From Bacteroidota bacterium (lineage in GTDB: Bacteria > Zhuqueibacterota > JdFR-76 > DREG01): DNA of 5,439 nucleotides. The DNA lies in NCBI GenBank assembly GCA_030624545.1, contig JAUXJX010000163.1, positions 1 through 5,439 of the forward strand, written 5' to 3'. The notes under the pieces are model-generated. The model saw only the letters and a list, made by a program, of their open reading frames with translations. It had not been told where the DNA came from and did not search any database. Below are positions 1 through 5,439 of the stretch, one piece after another. Position 1 is the stretch's first letter. Each line of letters begins with the position of its first letter. The position numbers and the translations under genes were made by a program.

Positions 1-1
1 A

Positions 2-145
2 GTTGGAGAAAAGATTCTTTCCCAAAATCCAATTTGGAATCTATTCGAAGAAAAGGAACTGCAGCCAGATGGTCGTACGGTTGTCAATCAAACTCTTCCA
101 AGCTCGCGCATCTCGTTAGTTGCTAGTAATAGAATGCAAAAGTGA
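2..145 (+). CDS. C-terminal end of an unidentified upstream gene (partial)
   Basis: The window opens inside an open frame that runs 47 codons to a TGA at 143-145. All three forward frames stay open for most of this short stretch (frame 1 stops at 124-126, frame 3 at 117-119), so the choice is not certain. This frame is preferred for two reasons. Its amino-acid composition looks most like a normal soluble protein; the other two are unusually rich in Ser/Arg/Cys or Lys/Arg. It also ends 22 nt before the likely ATG of the next gene, matching the tight spacing elsewhere in the operon. The final residues include PDGRTVVNQTLPSS and then RISLVASNR. I do not recognise the family. A C-terminal strand of a Rossmann-type enzyme would be compatible but is speculation. 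The 5' end lies outside the window. Confidence 0.5.
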   Translation, partial: VGEKILSQNPIWNLFEEKELQPDGRTVVNQTLPSSRISLVASNRMQK

Positions 146-151
146 AAGATT

Positions 152-156
152 GAGGA
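152..156 (+). promoter_or_regulatory. Shine-Dalgarno site for the B12-type radical SAM gene
   Basis: GAGGA lies 11 nt upstream of the ATG at 168. It supports that ATG over the TTG at 120, which would give 16 extra N-terminal residues, lacks a comparable site and would overlap the preceding open frame. Confidence 0.55.
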
Positions 157-167
157 ATTCAAGCGAC

Positions 168-1646
168 ATGTTGATTCTATACAATCCAAGCAGCACCAGT
201 CCCGACAGGGAACCGCTTCCTATGTCACTGCTGGCTTTGGCTGCGGTGCTGGAAGATCGATACGATTATGAAATCGTAGATGGCAATTTCCTGACGGATC
301 CTGGAAATGAACTGATTCAAATTTTGCGTGACAAGAAAGCGACCACGCTGGGTATGACGGTAATGCCGGGGCCCCAGGTAAACCAAGCGGTCCCTTTGGC
401 CAAAAGGATAAAGCAGGAGATCCCCAGTCTACCAATTATTTGGGGTGGCTACTTTCCCACCCAGCATGGTGAAGTGGCGCTGGAATCGGGCTATGTGGAC
501 TTCGTCGTAAGAGGGCAAGGTGAATTAACTTTGTTGGAATTGATGGATGTGCTTCACAATGGCGGCGGTCTGTCTTCGGTCAACGGATTGATGTATCGTG
601 AAGGTAGCCAGATCAAACAGAATTCGGAACGCGCGCTCACGCCCATCAATGATTTCCCACGTTTTCCTTACCATCGAGTGAAGATGGAAAGATATATTCG
701 GAGGAACTATATCGGCGGCCGTACGACGGACCATAGTTCGAGTTTCGGTTGTCCTTTCGCCTGTAACTTTTGTGCCGTCGTCAGCATGTCCAATCGACGT
801 TGGCTACCGGAATCTCCTAAAAGAATGGCGGACACCTTCAAATTATTGAAAGAGCACTACGGAGTGAATGGCATCCTCTTTCACGATATGGACTTTTTTA
901 TCTCTGAGCCGCGCGTGGCCGAGTTTTGTGATCGGATTAAGGGTTTCGGCGTGAGTTGGTGGGCCTTGGGCAGAACAGATGAATTGAACCGCTACAAAGA
1001 AGCGACCTGGAAGCTTATGCAGAAGAGCGGTTTGAAAATGGTATTCTGCGGTGCGGAAAGCGGCTCCGATTACATGCTAAGTAAGATGAATAAGGGCGGT
1101 CACGCCTCTGCTCAGGTGACCCTGGATTTGGCGGTCAAAATGAAGCAATATGGCATTATTCCAGAGTATTCATTTGTATTGGGCAACCCGCCCGAACCGG
1201 AAAAAGACATAGAGATCACTTTTGATTTTATTCGCAGACTAAAAGAAAAAAATCCAGCAGTAGAGATTGTTCTATATAGCTATACACCAGTGCCGATGAA
1301 TGCTAGCGGTGGCGATTTATACGAACATTCAAGGGAGGCAGGATTCGAGTTTCCCAGCTCACTTGAGGAATGGGTAGAGGATCCCTGGCGTCAGTTCGCC
1401 ATGCGACGAGAACCAAAAACTCCGTGGCTCGACGAGAATAGCTTCAGAAAAATCCGCAACTTCGAACGCGTCGTTAACGCTTATTACCCAACAACCACGG
1501 ATTTGAAACTTACAGCCCTGAATAAATCCGTGCTAAAAACCTTGAGCGGATGGCGCTATCATTTCGGCTTTTATAACTACCCCATCGAGCTCAGGGTGTT
1601 GCAGCGGTTATTCTCTTATCAACGGCCTGAGACGACGGGCTTTTGA
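168..1646 (+). CDS. B12-binding-domain radical SAM protein
   Basis: This 492-residue protein has the two-domain layout of cobalamin-type radical SAM enzymes. Residues 1 to about 125 form a Rossmann-like B12-binding module: it starts LILYNPSS, a common opening for the family, has a GGYFPTQHGEVAL stretch near 93-105 (the family's GG-x-HPT-like region) and RGQGE at 115-119. The classical cobalamin-ligand motif DxHxxG is absent, as in many members of this class. The radical SAM core follows, with CX3CX2C cysteines C195, C199 and C202 that should ligate the 4Fe-4S cluster, HDMDFF at 239-244, and CGAESGSD at 294-301 followed by KMNKGG. The C-terminal region carries a YTPVPM and a SLEEW motif typical of uncharacterised members. 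The family does methylations at unreactive carbons, ring rearrangements and other radical reactions; the substrate here is unknown. The ATG at 168 is chosen over the TTG at 120 because of its Shine-Dalgarno site and because the protein then begins at the first domain strand. It is first of the three modification genes in this operon and is followed after 24 nt by a methyltransferase. Confidence 0.9.
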   Translation: MLILYNPSSTSPDREPLPMSLLALAAVLEDRYDYEIVDGNFLTDPGNELIQILRDKKATTLGMTVMPGPQVNQAVPLAKRIKQEIPSLPIIWGGYFPTQHGEVALESGYVDFVVRGQGELTLLELMDVLHNGGGLSSVNGLMYREGSQIKQNSERALTPINDFPRFPYHRVKMERYIRRNYIGGRTTDHSSSFGCPFACNFCAVVSMSNRRWLPESPKRMADTFKLLKEHYGVNGILFHDMDFFISEPRVAEFCDRIKGFGVSWWALGRTDELNRYKEATWKLMQKSGLKMVFCGAESGSDYMLSKMNKGGHASAQVTLDLAVKMKQYGIIPEYSFVLGNPPEPEKDIEITFDFIRRLKEKNPAVEIVLYSYTPVPMNASGGDLYEHSREAGFEFPSSLEEWVEDPWRQFAMRREPKTPWLDENSFRKIRNFERVVNAYYPTTTDLKLTALNKSVLKTLSGWRYHFGFYNYPIELRVLQRLFSYQRPETTGF

Positions 1647-1670
1647 AAACTACACTAGCCGGAACCGATT

Positions 1671-2480
1671 ATGAGTGCAGTTCTAGATAGGGCTCTCGAG
1701 GCAAACAGAATTAACACGGTTGCAGGTGTAATTTATCTTTCAAGTCCGGCAAAATTCAAGACGTCTGAAAAAGTTTACCTGTCTGTGAGAGAGCAGGAGG
1801 GACGACTATATCCTGATGATGTCGTAAGGCAACTTCCCACTATTAACTCCCATCATCCACTTAGTGATGAATGGCAAATACGAAAGAGAAGTGCTAAAAT
1901 GCTTGTCGATTATTTGAAGGACAGAGCAAAACTGCTGACTATCCTCGAGACCGGCTGTGGGAATGGGTGGCTCGCAAACTACCTGGCGAGTCAGCTCGAC
2001 TGCCGTGTTTATGCTCTGGACATCAATGAGTACGAATTAGAGCAGGGCGCGCGGGTATTTGGCAATAATTCCAACCTCACCTTTCTCTATGGAGATCTAT
2101 TTGACGAAATACTACCTATTTTAAGTTTCGATGTTATTTTACTGGCCGGTTCAGTCCAATATTTTTCGGATCTAACTTATCTTCTGAATCGGCTGGTAAA
2201 TTTGCTGTGTGAAGATGGTGAGATTCATATAATGGATAGCCCACTGTATAGGCGTGGTCAAGTCAATTCAGCAAAAGACAGGACTCGCAATTATTACAAA
2301 AATCTTGGCTTCCCCGACATGGCTGCTCATTATTACCATCACGCATTTGATTCACTTCGACCCTTCCAGGTAGAATATTTGTACAAACCTGGAGGGATAA
2401 TTCAACGAATTCGAAGAAAGATTTTTGCCAATACCCTATCACCATTTCCCTGGGTTAAGTTGGCGCTGAATCCCAACTAA
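1671..2480 (+). CDS. Class I SAM-dependent methyltransferase
   Basis: The 269-residue product is a soluble Rossmann-fold methyltransferase. Visible motifs are motif I ETGCGNG at residues 93-99 (the glycine-rich SAM loop), the acidic residue D117 in ALDINE after strand 2 (ribose-hydroxyl binding), GDLFDE at 141-146, FDVILLAGSVQYF at 153-165 (motif IV region with the strand-4 aspartate D154) and EDGEIHIMD at 181-189. An N-terminal extension of about 85 residues contains EGRLYPDD and HHPLSDEW, followed by a helix. From memory, similar segments occur in methyltransferases encoded among glycan-synthesis genes. The C-terminal 70 residues are rich in Tyr/His and then basic, possibly the acceptor-binding part. 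The start ATG has a weak GGAA 6 nt upstream. It is probably an O- or N-methyltransferase acting on the same product as the flanking radical SAM enzymes, but the acceptor cannot be told. The class assignment is firm; the substrate is not. Confidence 0.9.
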   Translation: MSAVLDRALEANRINTVAGVIYLSSPAKFKTSEKVYLSVREQEGRLYPDDVVRQLPTINSHHPLSDEWQIRKRSAKMLVDYLKDRAKLLTILETGCGNGWLANYLASQLDCRVYALDINEYELEQGARVFGNNSNLTFLYGDLFDEILPILSFDVILLAGSVQYFSDLTYLLNRLVNLLCEDGEIHIMDSPLYRRGQVNSAKDRTRNYYKNLGFPDMAAHYYHHAFDSLRPFQVEYLYKPGGIIQRIRRKIFANTLSPFPWVKLALNPN

Positions 2481-2491
2481 ACATACTTCAA

Positions 2492-3595
2492 ATGCATAAA
2501 GATCGAATGGCCTTCCCGCTTGACATTGTGAAACGGCAGCTAAACCAGATGACGCATCGAATTTACAGCCTGCCTATTTTGGTGCTCATGCCTCATAGTC
2601 GCTGCAACTGCCGCTGTTTGATGTGTGATATCTGGAAGGCGAATGCAAATAAGCAGGAAATCTCTAAGGAGGATCTGGTACCACATCTGGAAGTTTTTCG
2701 AAAATTTCGTGTAAGACAAGTCTTGCTTTCGGGTGGTGAAGCTTTGATGCACAGCAATCTCTGGCGGCTTTGCGAATTGCTCCGTGAGATGTCCATTAAT
2801 ATATCTCTGCTTTCAACCGGTCTTTTGCTGAAGCGTCATTCCATGGAGATTATTCGATGGTGCGATGAGGTGATCGTATCTCTGGACGGCAGTCGACAGA
2901 TTCATGACAAAATCCGCAACGTTCCACAAGCTTTTGACCGGCTGGCAGAAGGCGTTGGCGTGTTGAAAGCGTCGAAATCAGACTATCGCATTACGGGCCG
3001 TTGTGTGCTGCATCGTGAAAACTACTTCGATTTGCCATACATTATCGATGCTGCTCACGAAATCGGCCTGGATCAGATTTCATTCCTGGCAGCTGATGTT
3101 TCGACGACGGCTTTTAATCGTCCCAAGAAGTGGGATGATAAGCAAGTTGCTGAAGTGGCTTTGAAACCCACAGAAGTGATGCAGTTTCGACAAATCATCG
3201 AACGAGTGATTTCTGATTATGCCCTCGATTTTGAGTCGGGTTTTGTCGCAGAATCTCCTCGGAAGATTCGCCGGCTGCCACGCTATTTTGCTGCGCTCAA
3301 CCAGGATGACAATTTTCCGGAGCCGATTTGCAATGCTCCGTGGGTTTCTACGGTCATAGAGGCTGACGGCACCGTGCGGCCCTGTTTCTTTCATCAGCCC
3401 TTTGGAAATATCCATGATCGTTCCCTGGATCAGGTCCTCAATTCGGAAAATGCGGTCGCATTCCGGCGCAACCTGGATGTAAAAAGCAATCCCATTTGCC
3501 AAAAATGTACCTGTTCGCTATTCTTGCGACCGGGAAGTTTCCTCAAGCCAGTAAACAGAACGGTCGACACAGGGAAATCACCTGCATATGCTTAG
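2492..3595 (+). CDS. Radical SAM protein with SPASM-like C-terminal region
   Basis: This 367-residue protein has an N-terminal radical SAM domain. C38, C42 and C45 form the CX3CX2C site, with an extra cysteine at 40 inside the loop, followed by DIWKAN. SGGEAL at 80-85 contains the GGE SAM-binding motif, and VIVSLDGS at 127-134 is a core strand. The C-terminal part has C280, then an ADG turn and C298 in the CX12GX4C spacing of SPASM domains, and C336, C339 and C341 near the end. The full SPASM cysteine set is not completed, so one auxiliary Fe-S cluster (a twitch-like arrangement) is more likely than two. SPASM proteins act on peptides (sactionine and other RiPP linkages, sulfatase maturation) and on small molecules or sugars (for example the BtrN dehydrogenase). 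The substrate here is unknown. It begins 11 nt after the methyltransferase. The ATG at 2492 has no clear Shine-Dalgarno site, and the ATG at 2507 (362 residues) is an equally possible start. Confidence 0.9.
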   Translation: MHKDRMAFPLDIVKRQLNQMTHRIYSLPILVLMPHSRCNCRCLMCDIWKANANKQEISKEDLVPHLEVFRKFRVRQVLLSGGEALMHSNLWRLCELLREMSINISLLSTGLLLKRHSMEIIRWCDEVIVSLDGSRQIHDKIRNVPQAFDRLAEGVGVLKASKSDYRITGRCVLHRENYFDLPYIIDAAHEIGLDQISFLAADVSTTAFNRPKKWDDKQVAEVALKPTEVMQFRQIIERVISDYALDFESGFVAESPRKIRRLPRYFAALNQDDNFPEPICNAPWVSTVIEADGTVRPCFFHQPFGNIHDRSLDQVLNSENAVAFRRNLDVKSNPICQKCTCSLFLRPGSFLKPVNRTVDTGKSPAYA

Positions 3596-3598
3596 GAG
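3594..3598 (+). promoter_or_regulatory. Strong Shine-Dalgarno site deciding the flippase start
   Basis: AGGAG overlaps the TAG stop of the preceding radical SAM gene (3593-3595) and sits 8 nt before the TTG at 3607. This is the best ribosome binding site in the window. It argues for initiation at that TTG, and for translational coupling to the upstream gene, rather than at the more upstream TTG at 3496. Confidence 0.65.
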
Positions 3599-3606
3599 CG
3601 CTTCTA

Positions 3607-4971
3607 TTGTTGCAGCCGGACAAAAATAGCACCGACGGCTTTTCAAATTTCAACACAAGGCATACCGCGCACATTTCATTTCTAAGCCTTTTCAAGAATT
3701 CTTCTTTTCTTTTGTGTAAGAATTTGAGCACTTTGGCATCACTCTTTGTCTTTGCTGTTCTGCTGGCACAATACCTGGGAAAGGAAGCATTGGGTCTCTA
3801 TACTCTATTCAGCGCCATTCTGGTGCTGTTTTCTTTTTTGGTTGATTTCGGCCAGTCGACCTCTCTGATTCAAGAGATTAATCGCAAGTCGGAGTCAAGC
3901 GGGCGAATCATTAAGAATTCCATCCTTTTGAAAATCTTCTTGACGATGGGGGCAAGCTTTATCTTGTTTTTGTTCTCCCAGGCTTATTTTGATACAGATC
4001 AGACTCGACACCTATTTTGGATATTCGGATTGATCTTGTTGCCCCGCGCAGTTTATTCCACCTTTGAAGCAGGATTTCACGCAAAGCAAAAAATGACTTA
4101 CTCAATGTGGGTGGGAATATTTACGGCTATTTTGCTGGTGTTCGGAAGTTGGATACTTTTGCGGCTTAGCTTCGGCTTTGGCTCAATAGTGGCATTCTTG
4201 GTGGTTTTGGAGACAGTGAAAGCCATTTTAATATGGGCGCTTTATCGAGGCGTAACGAATTTTCGATTTCGTGAAGGTGTTAAAACATATCAGGTACTTT
4301 TCTCAGGTCTTGCACGAAAATCGATGCCATTTTTCTTGTTGGGTTTGATCGGCACATTCTATGTCCGAATTGACATCATGCTACTTGCATTTTTGCGCGA
4401 CACATCAGATGTGGGTATATTCAGCGCGGCCAATAGCTTTTTCAAAGTTATGCAGGTGGTGCCATCCGTGGTCATTGCTTCCTATTTCCCGGCCATATCC
4501 GGGTTCAGACGAAATTCCCCTGAGGTTAAGTTTCTTACGTCCAAAACACTTTGGTTGCAGTTTTCATTAAGCTTCTTTATGGCAATCATCATTTTTCTTT
4601 TGTCAGAATTCCTCATTGCTAATACGTTCGGGTTTTCCGAGTCGCCGAGAATTCTTCGTTTTCTCGTTTGGGCGATCATACCCTATTCGCTGTATTCGAC
4701 ATTGATATATGCATTCTTTCAAACGGACCGAATCACCGTAAGCATAAAAATCTTATCCGCGGCCCTAATTCTAAACGTTGGATTAAATCTACTTCTGATT
4801 CCGAAATTGGGTGTAATGTCTCTGGTACTAACTCAAATAACCAGTGAGACTTTTTGCGTCATTCTGTTCTTCGGAGTCTATCTTTACCAAGGACGCATGA
4901 TTAAGCATAGTCTGGTGGAAGATGCTCTGCCCAAATATGAATCTGAAGTTTCTAAATTGAGCGTCAATTAA
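3607..4971 (+). CDS. Wzx/MATE-like polysaccharide (lipid-linked glycan) flippase
   Basis: This is a highly hydrophobic integral membrane protein of 454 residues from the TTG at 3607, with about 12 predicted membrane spans. By eye they centre near residues 48, 70, 114, 142, 178, 201, 253, 288, 337, 368, 390 and 420. The sequence YVRIDIMLLAFLRDTSDVG at 262-280, followed by IFSAANSFF and a VPSVVIASYFPAISG helix at 295-309, is the hallmark of the polysaccharide-biosynthesis/Wzx families of the MOP superfamily. N- and C-terminal halves have similar organisation, as usual there. These proteins flip undecaprenyl-linked oligosaccharides or related glycolipids from the cytoplasmic to the outer leaflet of the inner membrane. 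The frame is open back to a TTG at 3496, but that start would put about 100 nt inside the previous gene and add an atypical N-terminus. No in-frame ATG precedes the first spans. The length of about 450 residues fits the family. Its transported substrate is presumably the product of this operon. Confidence 0.88.
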   Translation: MLQPDKNSTDGFSNFNTRHTAHISFLSLFKNSSFLLCKNLSTLASLFVFAVLLAQYLGKEALGLYTLFSAILVLFSFLVDFGQSTSLIQEINRKSESSGRIIKNSILLKIFLTMGASFILFLFSQAYFDTDQTRHLFWIFGLILLPRAVYSTFEAGFHAKQKMTYSMWVGIFTAILLVFGSWILLRLSFGFGSIVAFLVVLETVKAILIWALYRGVTNFRFREGVKTYQVLFSGLARKSMPFFLLGLIGTFYVRIDIMLLAFLRDTSDVGIFSAANSFFKVMQVVPSVVIASYFPAISGFRRNSPEVKFLTSKTLWLQFSLSFFMAIIIFLLSEFLIANTFGFSESPRILRFLVWAIIPYSLYSTLIYAFFQTDRITVSIKILSAALILNVGLNLLLIPKLGVMSLVLTQITSETFCVILFFGVYLYQGRMIKHSLVEDALPKYESEVSKLSVN

Positions 4972-4973
4972 TG
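4969..4973 (+). promoter_or_regulatory. TAATG stop-start overlap (translational coupling)
   Basis: The flippase stop TAA (4969-4971) shares its last A with the ATG of the next gene (4971-4973). No good Shine-Dalgarno sequence precedes this ATG, so reinitiation by ribosomes finishing the flippase is the likely route of translation. Confidence 0.7.
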
Positions 4974-5439
4974 GACTTAGAAAGAATTCAATCGAAGAGA
5001 ACTCGTTATTCTCTTCTGATAGCTTTTATCGCATTTTCATCCTTTATCTGTTTAAAAGGAATTCTGCCGGCGATGGAAAACGCCAGGGGCGATTTCTCTA
5101 ATTATTATACGGCTTCCAAGCTTTTGCTTGAGGGAAAATCCATAGAGCCGGCTTATAGAGATCCTGTCTGGTTTCAGAAACAGATTGACCGGTATGGTTT
5201 TCAGAATCAAATTGGCGGTTTTATTCCCCATCCACCGTCTACAGCCTTGGTATTTACTCCCTTGGCATTAATGGAACCGGTTGCTGCCAAACAGTTGTGG
5301 ACAATATTCAATATAGGTCTTGTAGCTTTGAATATTTACTTATTGAGCCAGATCTCGGGTTTGAATTGGCTGATTACTGGCATCTTGTTTTTGGCAACGG
5401 GATTCGGGTTGATTAACAATTTCCTCAACGGTCAGCTAT
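4971..5439 (+). CDS. GT87/DUF2029-type GT-C glycosyltransferase (N-terminal part, cut by window edge)
   Basis: An uninterrupted frame runs from the ATG overlapping the flippase stop to the window edge: 156 complete codons with no stop. The product starts with a short charged head, then a membrane span near residues 13-33. A loop follows with GDFSNYYTASKLLLEGK at 40-56, in which D41 sits where GT-C enzymes have their conserved, probably catalytic, aspartate. Next come IPHPPSTALVFTPLALME (85-102) and AAKQLWTIFN (105-114), matching the P-P-x-x-L-x-x-x-PL and A-x-x-LW pattern of the GT87 family, and then two more hydrophobic spans. Known GT87 members are polyprenyl-phosphate-mannose-dependent mannosyltransferases that work on the outer face of the membrane, as in mycobacterial phosphatidylinositol mannosides. 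The sugar used here is unknown. Being coupled to a flippase suggests it extends the glycan after it has been flipped. About two thirds of the protein lies outside the window. Confidence 0.8.
   Translation, partial: MDLERIQSKRTRYSLLIAFIAFSSFICLKGILPAMENARGDFSNYYTASKLLLEGKSIEPAYRDPVWFQKQIDRYGFQNQIGGFIPHPPSTALVFTPLALMEPVAAKQLWTIFNIGLVALNIYLLSQISGLNWLITGILFLATGFGLINNFLNGQL

Noticed and set aside
120..167. Sixteen extra N-terminal residues on the B12-type radical SAM protein from a TTG start
   Set aside because: They overlap the likely end of the upstream gene and precede the first domain strand. The ATG at 168 has a better ribosome site.
1641..1671. Possible transcription terminator between the first radical SAM gene and the methyltransferase
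   Set aside because: There is no inverted repeat followed by a T-run; the gap is just 24 nt and the genes look co-transcribed.
1647..2491. RiPP precursor peptide gene near the radical SAM genes
   Set aside because: The gaps around the methyltransferase are 24 and 11 nt, too short for a precursor gene, and no small independent frame with a ribosome site was found. A precursor outside the window cannot be excluded.
3080..3502. A 140-codon open frame on the minus strand
   Set aside because: It lies wholly inside the SPASM-like radical SAM gene, whose motifs and cysteines are clear in the + strand frame. Its translation shows no recognisable domain, and no ribosome site or neighbour supports it.
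3588..3629. Thirteen-codon leader peptide frame starting ATG at 3588
   Set aside because: It has only a distant purine-rich stretch upstream and no attenuator-like hairpin follows. It is noted only as a possible sign of a frameshift at the flippase start.
4361..4570. A 69-codon + strand open frame inside the flippase
   Set aside because: It overlaps the conserved YVRIDIMLL...VGIFSAAN flippase region in another frame, and its translation is rich in Cys, His, Trp and Pro, as expected of a shadow frame.

Overview
This window is a tightly packed, one-directional stretch of a bacterial operon. Every supportable gene is on the + strand, and neighbours are 11-24 nt apart or overlap by 1 nt. No promoter, terminator, RNA gene, mobile element or CRISPR array is visible. 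Both ends cut through genes. Base composition is moderate, slightly AT-rich by eye, with the membrane-protein genes at the right end more AT-rich. The gene content fits a cell-surface glycan or glycolipid locus in a free-living, possibly uncultured, non-model bacterium. The sequence alone does not support assigning a phylum.

Layout: (1) the last 47 codons of an unidentified upstream gene (2-145); (2) a B12-binding-type radical SAM enzyme (168-1646); (3) a class I SAM-dependent methyltransferase (1671-2480); (4) a radical SAM protein with a C-terminal SPASM-like cysteine region (2492-3595); (5) a Wzx/MATE-like polytopic flippase of the polysaccharide-biosynthesis family (about 3607-4971, probable TTG start); (6) the N-terminal 156 codons of a GT87/DUF2029-type GT-C glycosyltransferase (4971 to beyond the right edge).

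How the genes may work together (inference): the flippase would move a polyprenyl-linked glycan or glycolipid across the inner membrane. The GT-C enzyme would add sugars on the outer face from a polyprenyl-phosphate sugar donor. The two radical SAM enzymes and the methyltransferase would modify the sugar, lipid or a peptide part of the product in the cytoplasm. Two different radical SAM enzymes with a methyltransferase directly before a flippase is the most interesting aspect, because it implies radical chemistry on an exported molecule. The substrate cannot be read from this sequence. A RiPP (modified peptide) pathway is possible but weaker, because there is no room for a precursor-peptide gene between the genes seen here.
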